This document shows, piece by piece, positions 21,641 to 33,157 of a stretch of DNA of 64,000 nucleotides. Source of the DNA: Coffea arabica. Lineage: Eukaryota; Streptophyta; Magnoliopsida; Gentianales; Rubiaceae. Position 1 is the stretch's first letter, and each line of letters starts with the position of its first letter. Both the position numbers and the translations under genes were made by a program. Location of the stretch: the NCBI RefSeq assembly GCF_036785885.1, contig NC_092323.1, positions 10,858,501 through 10,922,500 of the forward strand. The letters run 5' to 3'. Under the pieces are notes generated by a model that had not been told where the DNA came from, made no database searches, and saw nothing but the letters and a program-made list of their open reading frames with translations.

Positions 21641-24600
21641 TTAACTTGACTGGGCGACAATATCATCTTCTTCATCCAACAGCCTATGTGCCTACACAAA
21701 TAAAGGCACATATCAAAAGCCATAAACAATCGTGTTTTAAGTCATGTCAAAATCATTGTCCAGCAAATGTGCAAGACATGCTGTTTGTTTCTGTTTTAAT
21801 TACTTGAACTTACTTTCTCCTTTTTCCTAGTCATTTTTCCCTTTGATGGAGGGAATGGACCAAAAACAGTCATAGCAGCCTTTCTTTTTCTCCATGCTTG
21901 AGCTTGCCAGGTTGCACATGTTTGCCGGTTATGTCCTAAGCCATGACAGAAGGAACACTTGGTGAATTTCTTTTGCACTTCAGGTAGTTTTTCTTGACCC
22001 GATTGTTGTAAATCAATAATCTCTTGTTCATCAATAACAGCCTGTGCTTTATCACCTGACCATGAAATAAAGTTAAAACAAGTAACAAGTACAAGAATAA
22101 AATTATCATGAGTTACATGGAAAAATCCTAAATTGCTGACCACTTGGAACATCTGGCATTGAGCTAGATTCCAGAGGTACTTCAGTCGGCTCCTTCCCGA
22201 ACACTTGATCTGTACATGTCAAAGCATCATTAGTTAAGTATTACACCATAAATCAGTGGATGAGGGATAGGTCAAATTACCAGATTTTTGTGGACAAGTT
22301 CTCTTGTTATGGCCAAGTGCCTTGCATTTGCTACACTTGTTGGAGTTGGACGGTGGTGGCCTTTTACTGGTAAATGCACCAAGCTCATTAGAAGGTACCA
22401 GCAGTGGAAACTTTCTCACTGTATGCCCCTTTTGATAGCATTTTGTACATGTCATTCTAACAAGGCCAGATCTAGAAAGTTTGGTAACCCCCTTCGAATT
22501 AGGCCTAGGCTCTTCTGGTTCCCTTCTTCTTACTTTCTTTGGCCGACCAGGTAACTTTAACTTCAAGGGTGGTAAGACAGGATCTTTATCCGATTGCACC
22601 CAAACATTTGGACCACTCAAAGGAGCAATTGCTGGCTCATAAGCCTTCAAGTAACTTTCTCGCGAGTAGTAATGGTGAACAAGACTTTCTGGCTCTTGAC
22701 CTATTAAAGAAATACAACAAATCACATGGCAGCATGGCAATCCAGTCAACTCCCATCTCCTGCAGCTACAAGTCTGCTGCTTTAAGTCCACCACATGTTT
22801 GCCTCCATACATATGTGTAACCTCAAATTTATCTTGATCAGACCATCTCGCGATGTTTACAGCTGCTTCTGTTTTTGCCTTCTCCAGTTTCTTTTGAATT
22901 TTTGGGCAGATCTTATCACTCCTCTTCTTCATCCACTCCCTTTTTGTACGAAGCCTTTCCATTAGATAGATTCTAATAGTCTCAAGCATTCCAAGGATTG
23001 GCTTTTCCCTTGCATCCATTATAACCGAATTAAAGCTTTCACATAAATTATTAAGGAGAATGTCACACTTGGCAGCCACTCGAAAGTGTGATCTTGACCA
23101 GTGATAGGGAGAGGTGTTGTCACTTAACCACTTCCAAGCAGCTACATCATAATCCCTTAAACACTCCATATGATTTTCGAACATCCTCATGTACGATGAC
23201 CTTGCACATGTCCAAAATCTTTCCTTCAATGCTTCACCCGGATGATTTTTTTTGAAGTTGTTGTGCAAGTGCCTTACACAATGTCTGTGCTCAACATCTG
23301 GAATGACTTCCTGAATTGCAGATCCTAAACCCTGCAAAATAGACAAATGCAAGTTTAGCACAATCAGTAAGCATTCATATATATGTAATAAACATATATA
23401 AACAATGTAAGTTGATCTTATTCACCTTCTGTCTATCACTTATGAAGTTCCAATTTCTTTGATCATTGATAGATAGGTCATATTTCAAGAATTCAATAAA
23501 CCACTTCCACGACCTCTTATTTTCTGCTTCAACTACTGCATATGCAACTGGATAAACACAGTCATTTGGATCTATCCCAACTGCAGTTAATAACACACCC
23601 GGATGTGGACCTCTCAAGTGGCAACCATCAACTCCAATTATCTTCCTACAACCAGATTTAAATCCTCTCTTCAGTGCCTCGAAGCAAATGTAAAGTCTCT
23701 GAAATCTTTGTTTTCCAGAATCTTTATCTAATGTAGTTTCCATATACACTGTAGAACCAGGATTTGCCTTCATTAGTTCCTCACAATAATCCCACAATCT
23801 GTTGTACTGATCTTTGTAGCTCCCATGGATCAAAATTTTTGCCTTCATGAATGTCTTATAAACTTGAGGTTTAGTAATGTTTACATTCAGCTCTGCATGT
23901 ACCTTATCCTTGAACTCAGAAACTGTTATTCTCTTGTTCATCCTTAGGAAGTCCACATATTTTCTTGCTAAGAAACCTGAGGTAGCTCTCTTGTGGTAAA
24001 AGGTCCTGCCACATGTGTGTGCTGGACCCATTGTCTTGATTGCAATGGAATCATCACCTTCATCAATTTTAGAAGCAAACAACATCCATTTACAATGTTC
24101 AGCTTTGCATTTCACCCTCATTCTATGCTTATCATGCTTCACCCACTTTATATTCTTCCCCCATTTGACTGCATAATTGTCAACTGCCATCTTGAATAGC
24201 TGCTTATCATCAAATTGTTGACCAACATGAAATTTTGGATCATTCATGTCCATTTCTGGTCGGAATCTGACCAGTTTGGGCTTCTTCCTTGTGCTATCTT
24301 CATCGGAGGAATCAGTCACACTATTTAGCTCATCTGACACCATCGAATCAGATTCCTCATGAACTGGAATCTGATCTCCTTCATCAACGTGTAGGTGTGA
24401 ATTAGAAGTTGTTTTGACTTTGATTTTTTTTTTATTGGGTGCTGCTGCCTGTCTTGCTTCTTTCTTTGCCTTTCTGTTTCTACTTTGACAATTTCCTGTT
24501 GGCAATTTATCCATTGCAGCACCTAACTCCTGATATGGAGCCACAACAGAAGTTCGAAAAATGACATCATCATCATCTTCACTGAAATCATAGTCACTAT

Positions 24601-25851
24601 CATGGAACTTTTCACCCTCCATTGAGTCTGAGTTTACAGCATCATTAGCCTCATCCGCATCACCTTGTTCTACTTCAGCAGCCTGACAAGTTTCCTGGTT
24701 CTTCTTCTCAAGCTCTTTTATTTTTTCCACATGAACAGGAATTTCCTCTATGTCAGCAACATCAACATCCTCAAATGTTATGTCTACAAAGAAGTCATCA
24801 TCTTCTTCTATTTCTGTAGCATTACAACTGTTTGATGCAACTGCACTCTCACATTTACTATCTATCAATCTAATGTGAAACTCAGAAACAACATAAACTT
24901 CTGCTTCTCCATTTTGCTTGCTTATACAAGCCATGTCAGTTGCTGCATCATCAGAATCTATTTTTCTCAATACAAGTGCACCACCTTCAGTTGGAATTCT
25001 ATACATCATTGTTACATTTGCAGGATATCCAAGATAATAGCAAAATTCAGATACAATTGCTCTATTCACTCTCATGGCAATCACACCTTCAAAACTTTCC
25101 ATGCTGCCCCCCAAATATTGCTCTACGGGTTCTTTAACATATACACCCCCATGATAGATTTTCAAAGTAAAAAATTCAACCTCTTGTCCTGCATTTTTTT
25201 AAACCACAAAAAAGACTTAATTAATAACAACATCCTGGTATGTTATAACCACATCTGGGACCACATCAGAAAATTCAACCGCAAAAGTCAGATCTGGGAC
25301 CACATCAGAACATTCAAGTGTGCTGTTGTTTTCCTACTACTTTGTCTCGCTTTTTAGAACATGAAAACAACAGCACACTACATTTTAGAACTACAGGGAC
25401 CACATCACCATTAAAAAAATTCAGCTTTAAATATGGCATATTTCACCATCCCCAGATCTGCCTATGACCCACGCAGAAGACATTTTAAAAAAAACACGTC
25501 AACCCCACAATGTACCATATTCCACTAATTAATCGCCCACATGCTTAACACTGTCATTAAACAGAGAAGAAAATGTTCAACTACTTCAGCCCCACATACA
25601 ACGACAAAGTACAAACACATTAGCTTTAACATTCTGATGAAAAGGTTAAACTAACATGCAGCTGCTCAAACATCAATGAAAAGGTTAAACTAACATGCAG
25701 CTGCTCAAACATCAAACAAGCATAGCAGAAAATGGAGAAGCTAAGTAAGATCTGGTTAAAGCTTACTGGATAGTGTTGCTGCAACTGCTTCCTTTTCACC
25801 ATCCTTGTCGCCATCGACACCTTCCATCGTGGAAGACACGGATCTGCTCAT
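21641..25851 (-). CDS. MuDR-type MULE transposase
   Basis: Six exons on the minus strand, 25851-25767, 25188-23426, 23331-22281, 22209-22141, 22055-21814, 21691-21641, join in frame to 1086 residues. Domains: PB1-like N-terminus (about 30-140), acidic linker with KKKIKVKT-type basic patch, MuDR DNA-binding zinc-finger region (about 345-410; C-x4-C, later H-x-C), MULE DDE transposase domain with first Asp in GVDGCHLRG (about 553), second in ISDRQKG (about 612) and Glu in CESFN (714), SWIM zinc finger C-S-C-x9-C-x-H (804-818), then CCHC knuckles. The first knuckle (CTKCYQKGHTVRKF) has Phe where the last Cys belongs; the next two (CSKCKALGHNKRTC and CSFCHGLGHNRQTC) are complete. It catalyses cut-and-paste at the terminal repeats in the nucleus. 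No break was seen, so it may be active. Confidence 0.92.
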
Positions 25852-25892
25852 CTTCTGTTGGCAATCACATTTTCTTACATTTTGATCAGAAT

Positions 25893-26173
25893 GCCTAATT
25901 CCTATGAGCTCTGAAGAAGTCGATTTGCAGGGGTTTCTTTTGCTAATCGTGACAGAGCTGCCATTCTAGTCAAGGTGTTTAGACAATTATACCTGTCATT
26001 CCAATTATACCCCTGGTCCGCCGTGAAAAATACATAAAATGTGGTGGCGCCGCCCAAAAAGTCCTACATTGGACTTGATAAAATTGTTTGAGGACTAAAT
26101 TGGTGAAAAAAAACCGTGAAGGACTAAATTGGTTTAAGTGAAAAAGTTTAGGAACCAAATTGGCGATTTGCCC
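25893..26173 (-). repeat. Right terminal inverted repeat of the MULE
   Basis: Ends in the reverse complement of the left terminus and is followed by TAAATCGTT (26174-26182). It presumably carries the transposase promoter; the transposase ATG lies 42 bp inside its inner edge. Confidence 0.92.
25902..25964 (-). promoter_or_regulatory. Upstream ORF in the right MULE repeat, ahead of the transposase
   Basis: ATG at 25964 opens a 20-codon frame that repeats the first 20 residues of the GRF protein (MAALSRLAKETP...) and ends at TAG 25904-25902. The stop is created by one of the three differences between the repeats (TGG to TAG). If the transposase mRNA starts in the repeat upstream of this point, as in MuDR, this would be a uORF 50 bp before the transposase ATG. 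Confidence 0.5.
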
Positions 26174-26182
26174 TAAATCGTT
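26174..26182. repeat. Target-site duplication, right copy (9 bp)
   Basis: TAAATCGTT, identical to 20051-20059. Confidence 0.9.
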
Positions 26183-26471
26183 CGATGGCTAAAAAAAAAA
26201 AAAAAGGAATTATTTATGAACTTTTAAAAAGATTCTATAGCACTTTTTTGACCCTGTGGCTTAATATGCCTCCTTAATTTATCATAGCAACATTAATCTA
26301 CTTAAACAACCATTCAACAGGCGGATATTTTCAATCAGAATAGTAGTTTCTTTAGGGTGCTCTTCAATTCAAACGACGTGTACCAGTTTACAAATTTTCT
26401 AAAAGACTTGACTAGTAATTTCAGTCACAACCACATTTCTTGCAGACGTGTTATTGTCTTTCTTCGGTAGA

Positions 26472-26985
26472 CTAGCAAGACAATTCACCAAGGAATATAC
26501 TCATTTCTGTTTCACAATTTATGTTTCTAGCTATATTTTGCGTGGTCATTTTTGAATCCCCATTTTTAGAGCTAGCACTTAGGTTTTATGGTAACTTGGG
26601 CAGAGAAAACTAGTCTTTTGACCCTCACCTTTGCATGAAATATTTTGGATTAATTTTCTATATACTGATAATGTATACATTTTTTCCTATTAAATGTATG
26701 ACACATAATCTGAATTTAAATGTATGTTATGCACCCAACTTTTGTAGTGTACAAACTGTCAGCATATATAAGATTAACGCAAACATTTTTTCCGATCAAC
26801 TGAAGAAAAGAGATGATAGCTAACTTAAATTGAGAATTGAATGCATATCCGGAAAGGTAAACGGACAATAGAAATGGTAAACTTGGGGTCTAGCAAGACA
26901 ATTCACCACAGAATTTTTCAACTTTTTCATCTCTTTTTCTAGAGCACTGGTTCTTACGGTAAACTTGGGCAGAGAAAACAAATCC
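26472..26985. repeat. Spaced direct repeats upstream of the tRNA gene
   Basis: CTAGCAAGACAATTCACCA occurs at 26472 and 26890, and GGTAA(A)CTTGGGCAGAGAAAA at 26589 and 26958, in the same order. This indicates an old duplication of roughly 400 bp spacing that has partly decayed. No gene is seen. Confidence 0.5.
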
Positions 26986-27023
26986 AATCCATTCGTGGCT
27001 CTCTTTACATGAAACGGTTTTAC

Positions 27024-27302
27024 CAAATAAAGCAATTGATGGGAGATTTACAGGTAACTAACATGAGAATTGACTGAATGGACTAGAAAGGCATCTGCAA
27101 ATTGGTCTGGGAAATGATAGTGATGATAAATGATCTGCAAAATGGACAGCACAGGTAAAATAAAATGGGCAAATAAAGCAATTGATGGGACATTTATAGT
27201 TAACTAAATTGATAATTGACCGAAGGTATCTGCAAATTGGTCTGGGAAATGATAGGACTGAGTGATATCTGCAAAATGAACAGGACGGTAAAATGGACAA
27301 CA
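27024..27302. repeat. Two-unit tandem repeat, period about 146 bp
   Basis: CAAATAAAGCAATTGATGGG starts both units (27024 and 27170). Each continues through TAACTAA, GAATTGAC/GATAATTGACC, CTGCAAATTGGTCTGGGAAA and ATCTGCAAAATG. The second unit ends just before the tRNA-Ser terminator side. Confidence 0.7.
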
Positions 27303-27311
27303 GACAGGAAG

Positions 27312-27316
27312 AAAAA
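27312..27316 (-). terminator. Pol III terminator of tRNA-Ser
   Basis: TTTTT on the minus strand, two bases after the tRNA discriminator base. Confidence 0.7.
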
Positions 27317-27318
27317 GG

Positions 27319-27400
27319 CGTGGACGGCAGGATTCGAACCTGCGCGGGCAGAGCCCACATGATTTCTAGTCATGCCCGATAACCACTCCGGCACGTCCAC
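27319..27400 (-). tRNA. tRNA-Ser (anticodon AGA)
   Basis: 82 nt cloverleaf. The acceptor stem GTGGACG pairs with CGTCCAC, the anticodon stem CATGA/TCATG holds loop CTAGAAA with anticodon AGA, a long variable arm (GTGGGCTCTGCCCGC) is typical of serine tRNA, and the T arm has GGTTCGAATCC (box B). No intron. It decodes UCU (and UCC via inosine). A T-run terminator follows at once. Confidence 0.95.
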
Positions 27401-29573
27401 CGGTGTTATGTTAGCACTGTTATTGTAATTGCTTTTTATTAATCATTCTGAAGATTCTTTAGAGATTCATTTGTTCATCTTGATTCAAGTATAATTACAT
27501 TAGCTTCACCTGAATATTGGAAGAATTACATTGACCTCCCATTGGATTTATATAGTTCTTGGATCACCTACAAATATGGAGTTATAGGTGTATGAACTGC
27601 TGAATTTGCTTTTTATTGTCGAGGTTGGTTAATTACTAGAGTTTGATAGTCCTTTTGGTGACCACTGGTTGCCAATTGAACCCTAATTAGGCAAACAATT
27701 TACAAAAATGTTGGTGATCATAAAGTGGGAGGCAATTGAAAATTGATTTTGGAAAAAAATACTAACGAAACAGAGAAGAAACCCGTGCGAGCGCCCGGGG
27801 GGGGGGGGGGGGGGGGGAGGAAGGGGGGAATGTTTTAGACTAATATTGACATTTTTATTATGAAGTATGAAATAGAACTTTTTATTCAGTTTCCTAAGAT
27901 ATAAATTCCACGTCCTTAAGATTGATTTTAGAATCATGTTTACGAAGTTGAATAGAGCCCAATGCCAAGTTTCTCCTACATTCTTCTCCTTACCAAAATT
28001 TCTCCAATATTCCTCTTTCATAGCTGTCCTCTTCTCCCCCATCCCCTTGCATTGTCAAGCAGCCCTCTTTTCTTTTTCCTTCTCTTCTTCGTTCTTGAGA
28101 AAAAGCAAAACTTGCACTAAATTTAAGAGGAATTCAAGGCTACAACTGCCATCGCCTGATATCGGTGCTGAGTAGAAGAATTGTCAAGGAGCTGGAAATG
28201 TTCTAAAATAAGCTCTGAGTCTTTTTTAAGAATTGGAAGTGTTTTAAAAAAAAAAAAAAAACTAATGAAGCCAAAATGGACTTTGTCTAAAGTAGGGCTA
28301 AAAGAAGTCTGAGTTTAAGGAAATTGAGTTTAGAAATTTGAATAAAAAATTAATATTTCATTGTTATTAATCTCCAATCAAATGATCAAAGCTAACACAA
28401 ATGATCCAACGAAAGGGATTAAAGGAAAGGGAAAAAAATGGAAGATGGGCTCACTTGGTATCCGAATTGAATCCATCTCTTGCCATGTGTAAATTGGTTT
28501 ATAGGGCTAAACCTCACTTGTAGTCTTGGACCCAAGTTGGAAATTAGTCTAGCATAGTAATATTTCATTCAAAAATCATTTAGGGGTGCAATCAAATTTG
28601 AGCAGTATACTATTCAAGCTCAACTCGAATTAAAAAGCTTTTGCTCAAATACATCAAGCTTTTGAAAGTCAAACTCAATTTTATTTTATATTACTCGAAT
28701 TCAAGCTCAAGCTTGCTCATCGAGTCCAATCAAGTCTGATCAAGTTTAAAAAATATAAATTTATATTTTATATAATTGTAAATAAGAGACATTTTATACA
28801 AACAAATACAAATTAATATGTGTGTGTGAGTGATTAAAATCAAACTTGACTCATTAAGTAGGTCGAGCCATTCGAACTTTATCTTGAACTCGCTCAATGG
28901 GAATTCGATTTCGAATTTTGACGAAGCAAACTCAATAGCTACTCAATTAAACTCATCTAGTTGGCACTTTGCACTTCTGATCAAAATAGGTCTTGGACTC
29001 ATTTGAGAGACACAAGGAAGGTGGCTTTGCTGTTCCAAACATGCTCACGAGGGGAGTTTCTATATTTAAACTAAATATCAAATCTTTAGCATTTTATACT
29101 CCTTGATAATGCAAAGTCAAGAATCTCGAGGAAGAATTCTCCGGAAAACAAATCTCCAGAGATAATCATGTGAATATATGATGCACCATTCGTAAAAACG
29201 TAGACTAGGACACACTCTGGCTAATCACGATCTGATTTTTAGCTGACTAGTGTCATTTGCTAATTGCTCTTTCGCATGCCATTTTCTATTTTTAGTTTCC
29301 TCCTGCAACTTTTATATTTACAAAACCACCCAGAGAAGAATTGCATAACATTATTAATATCCCTTCACAGACCAAGGATTCAAGGGCGTTTATGACATTC
29401 AAGAAAACACCCCTTTTTTAATCAAAAATTGACCTTTGAAAAGGCCTGGAGAAGAATACATTACTACAGTTCCTTTTCTTGTTACTTTCTTCTCCGCACC
29501 AGTGGCCAAACCAAGAGGATCAGTCCCAGAACCTCCTGCTCCACACACCAAAATCGAGAATCCCCTCGGAAGA
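27401..29573. other. Intergenic region with G-run and a possible MITE
   Basis: No gene was recognised. A run of about 21 G lies at 27797-27817. From about 28585 to 28970 the sequence is rich in CAAGCTCAA, CTCGAA and GAGCC words with loosely inverted ends, suggesting a decayed non-autonomous element. The last 150 bp is the leader of the DJ-1 gene. Confidence 0.4.
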
Positions 29574-32425
29574 ATGGCTAAACCCAATGGTCAGAAAAGG
29601 GTTCTTTTGTTATGCGGAGACTACATGGAAGACTACGAGGTAGGTTCTCTATTGTTCATACTTCTTTTGTAACTGATAGAACGATCTAGTATAATGCAAG
29701 ATTACATTTTTGCATAGTTGGATGTTAAATTCCTAGGTGATGGTCCCGTTTCAAGCATTACTGGCCTATGGAGTAGCTGTTGATGCAGTTTGCCCCGGGA
29801 AGAAAGCTGGTGACTTGTGCCGCACATCTATTCATCAATTTTCCGGTCACCAGGTCTGTTGTTTTTCTGTTTCTCTATTGATTGTACTTTTTAAGGAATA
29901 CCTTAAATCGGCGTCGAGGATAAGTTCATTTGAATATTTTGAGTTGGTTGTAGAACTCTTATGTAGCAAATTAATAGTGAAGAAGGTCTACGGTTTTGAT
30001 TGAAACTTGGGAATTCGGATGTGGTACTTTAGTATAAAGAAATGAAATGAATAGATTGATCGAGTATTACTTCGTCAACTTCTCGTCTACAGATACTATC
30101 ATAGGTAGTGTGGTTGTTGTATTTAGGAAATAGGAAGTAGCTGCTATTACTGCTTACTTTAGTTGGACTGATAAGTTCTTGCTTTTAATTACACTTTGTA
30201 AAGCAAGAGCTAGTTATTCAATTAAGGATGTATATTAGTAAGATGGGATTGGGTCTTTCACTATATCCAAACATGGCTGTTAATGCTTGTTTAATTACTC
30301 TTATGTATATTATAAAGCAAATATTTGTTTTTGCTCTACATTTGAAGTTTATGCATGGGAAGAGGTCGTGCAGTGGGTGAGGGGCTGGGACGGTGGACCA
30401 GGGGATGAAAGGCTAAATGTGCATCAAAGTTTTTCCATAGTGTATGAGCAACAAATTTGGGTTTCTCATTCCGTTTTATGTTCTCTTACTCTGAAGAAAA
30501 GTTTGTTCTGAGCAATTAATTGGAGAAAAATCAATCTGATTTTTGTTGTACTTCTCTAATTATTATAACATTCCTTGCTTTGTCATCCTCAACTATCTCA
30601 GACTTATACTGAGTCCCGAGGCCACAACTTTACCCTTAATGCAACTTTTGACGAAGTAGAGACCGGCACATACGATGGGTTGGTCATACCGGGAGGACGT
30701 GCTCCAGAATATCTTGCCATGGATAAATCTGTTTTATCCTTAGTTAAAAAATTTGCGGATTCTCAGAAGCCTATTGCATCAATATGCCATGGACAATTGA
30801 TCTTGGCAGCTGCAGATTCAGTGAAAGGCCGGAGATGTACAGCTTATCCTGCTCTCAAGCCTGTACTAATTGCCGCAGGTGCTCATTGGGTAGAACCAGA
30901 GACCTGGGCTTCATGTGTTGCTGATGGCAATCTCATCACAGGAGCCACATACGAAGGACATCCTGAGTTTATTAACCTTTTCATCAAGGCACTGGGTGGC
31001 AGCATAACTGGTTCTGCGAAACGAATATTATTTATTTGTGGGGTAAGCAGTAAGCTTAAGCTATCCTGATTTAACTTCATGCTAAACAAATCCGTTTACA
31101 GAACTGTTGTTCGTATTTGGAATTTTGGCACCTAAATTTGGTTTGTATTCGATGTAGTTTATGGGAACTTTAAGATGCAGAGCATCTGCCAACTTTTATG
31201 GTTGATCTGCTGATGAGAAAGTAGATGTAACTTCAGCCAGCTGTACCATTGAAAAACTTCTCATTAGAATGAGAAGTCTATATACAATGTCAAAATGGTT
31301 ATGATTGTGGTTCCCATACAATCTAGTTTCCTGGTACTCAAATAAGCTGAAGTTGGTAGTAGCCATCAAAGCTGTCTTGTTGCAATATGTTTATTGTCGC
31401 TTCAAGCCATCATTGGTGTATGAGTGGCTCCTTGCCTTCACAGGCGGCCTATGATGTTTGACTGGCATTAACTATGTGTTGTCACCATTGCTTTTCATCT
31501 GACCTCATAATTGGTTGTGTTGAACATCAGTACATGGTTTTGCAATATTCCATCTTTTGCGAGGATTCACATTTGCTCTCTCCTGCTGCAGGATTTCATG
31601 GAAGACTACGAAGTTATGGTTCCTTTTCAGTCCTTTCAGGCTCTTGAGTGCCATGTTGATGCTGTTTGCCCCAACAAGGGTGCCGGAGACAAATGTGCAA
31701 CAGCTGTCCATGATTTTGAAGGTGACCAAACATATAGTGAGAAGCCGGGCCATGATTTTACCCTAACAGCTGATTTTGGAGCTGTGGATGCTTCGAGCTA
31801 TGATGCTCTTGTGATCCCTGGGGGCCGAGCTCCAGAATACTTAGCACTGAATGAGAGTGTTATAAAATTGGTGAAACACTTTATGGAGTCTGGCAAACCA
31901 GTAGCATCTATTTGCCATGGGCAACAGATTTTGGCTGCTGCTGGTGTTCTCAAGGTAATGAATATTTGAAGACCAATCTTTGTTCATTATTTCCTCTTTG
32001 ATAAATCAACCAAGGAATGGCCTCTGTCATGCTAGACAATTTTTGGATGATTACCAATTATTTATGCTTGGTAACCCTTTTGTACTTCCTCTTATGGATC
32101 CAATTCCTGTGCTTTTAGGACAGTCCATGTAGATTGTAGTCGTATTCTCGTTCTATGATCCCGCATGATAATATATGGCTGAAAAAGTTGTTTGGGCTGC
32201 TGTGTTCTAATTCTCGTTTTGATATATCCTTTGCAGGGAAAGAAATGTACTGCATACCCTGCTGTGAAGCTTAATGTGGTTCTATCTGGGGCATCTTGGT
32301 TAGAACCCGAACCGATAGATCGTTGTTTCACCGATGGAAATCTGGTGACTGGAGCAGCTTGGCCAGGTCATCCCCAGTTCATTTCACAGCTCATGGCACT
32401 GCTTGGCATAGATGTATCGTTTTAG
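29574..32425 (+). CDS. DJ1D: DJ-1 homolog D, tandem DJ-1/PfpI domains
   Basis: Five exons, 29574-29639, 29737-29853, 30602-31042, 31592-31954, 32237-32425, give 391 residues, matching the plant DJ-1D length. Two DJ-1/PfpI domains follow each other (about residues 9-195 and 206-391), each beginning with a CG-D(Y/F)[11 protein letters not shown] block. Each has the nucleophile-elbow motif ([13 protein letters not shown] and [14 protein letters not shown]) and a GH-P-F site near its end (YEGHPEF, WPGHPQF). Plant family members have glyoxalase III activity, converting methylglyoxal to D-lactate without glutathione, in cytosol or chloroplast. Both catalytic Cys are kept. The start is the first in-frame ATG and matches the family's short N-terminus. 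A 748 bp intron 2 and 549 bp intron 3 show nothing coding. The exon 3/4 boundary falls at the start of the second domain, consistent with internal gene duplication. Confidence 0.94.
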
Positions 32426-32491
32426 CTTATACATCAATACTAACCTTCAACGATGTTTTCTGCTGCTATACAAAGATGCATCTCTCTGCTG

Positions 32492-32497
32492 AATAAA
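32492..32497 (+). terminator. Polyadenylation signal of DJ1D
   Basis: AATAAA 67 bp after the stop codon. Confidence 0.4.
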
Positions 32498-33089
32498 TGG
32501 TGGTGGGGTTTTCTCTCTGCTTTGTATGTGAAGGCTTTAGATGAGAGAACATTAATTAGCTTGCTTACTTGTGTAATACAGTAGTGTTTCCTTCCTCCTC
32601 TTGGGGAGATTTCTAATGGCACATTTGGTTGAGGATGAATCACTCCAGCTAAACCCTTGTGTGCCAGTGCCCAAAAGAACAGTACTAAGGAAAATAATAC
32701 CATACGATGCTGAACACTCGTTATGATGGAGTTTGGTGTATTTACGTGGTAGATTGGATCACGTGATATTTTTTTCAAGCGTATTAAAAAGTGTTCACAA
32801 GTCTTCTTTTTTTAAAAAAAAAAAAAAAAAAAGCTAAAAAAATATACATATATAAGATTATTTTGTTAAAGAAGCACAAAGTAGCAATATTCGTTATTTG
32901 AGGCTTTTACCATTTTACGTAAAAGGTGGGAAGAATCTTTTTTTAGCTGAAATGGAATTTTTCCCCTTTTCTTTTCCTTACACGGTAACGTTGAACTTGC
33001 GAAATTCTTTTCGCAGTCTACAGCTAAAAGGATAATGTCCAAAACTATTTGGAACATTTCACGCATCAATTATATACTACTAGTAGTAC

Positions 33090-33095
<6 letters not shown>

Positions 33096-33152
<57 letters not shown>
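33096..33152. repeat. (TA)n microsatellite
   Basis: Almost 60 bp of pure TA dinucleotide. Confidence 0.95.

Positions 33153-33157
<5 letters not shown>

Larger units (their letters stand above)
20060..26173. mobile_element. Two-gene autonomous Mutator-like element (MULE), apparently complete
   Basis: A 6114 bp DNA transposon bounded by near-identical terminal inverted repeats of about 280 bp (20060-20340 and 25893-26173) and a perfect 9 bp target duplication. It carries two convergent genes: a MuDR-type transposase on the minus strand, beginning just inside the right repeat, and a GRF zinc-finger protein on the plus strand, beginning inside the left repeat. Only three differences were counted between the repeats, which implies recent insertion. 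Both genes have open frames through all inferred splices. The layout (two genes, one from each repeat, pointing inward) is that of maize MuDR, but the second gene is not recognisably mudrB. Confidence 0.93.

Noticed and set aside
27797-27817. Run of about 21 G as a functional G-quadruplex
   Set aside because: A plain homopolymer next to G-rich sequence; it may be repeat expansion or an assembly artefact.
29436-29573. Transit-peptide-like extension of DJ1D
   Set aside because: Open frame without an ATG; the family start matches 29574.
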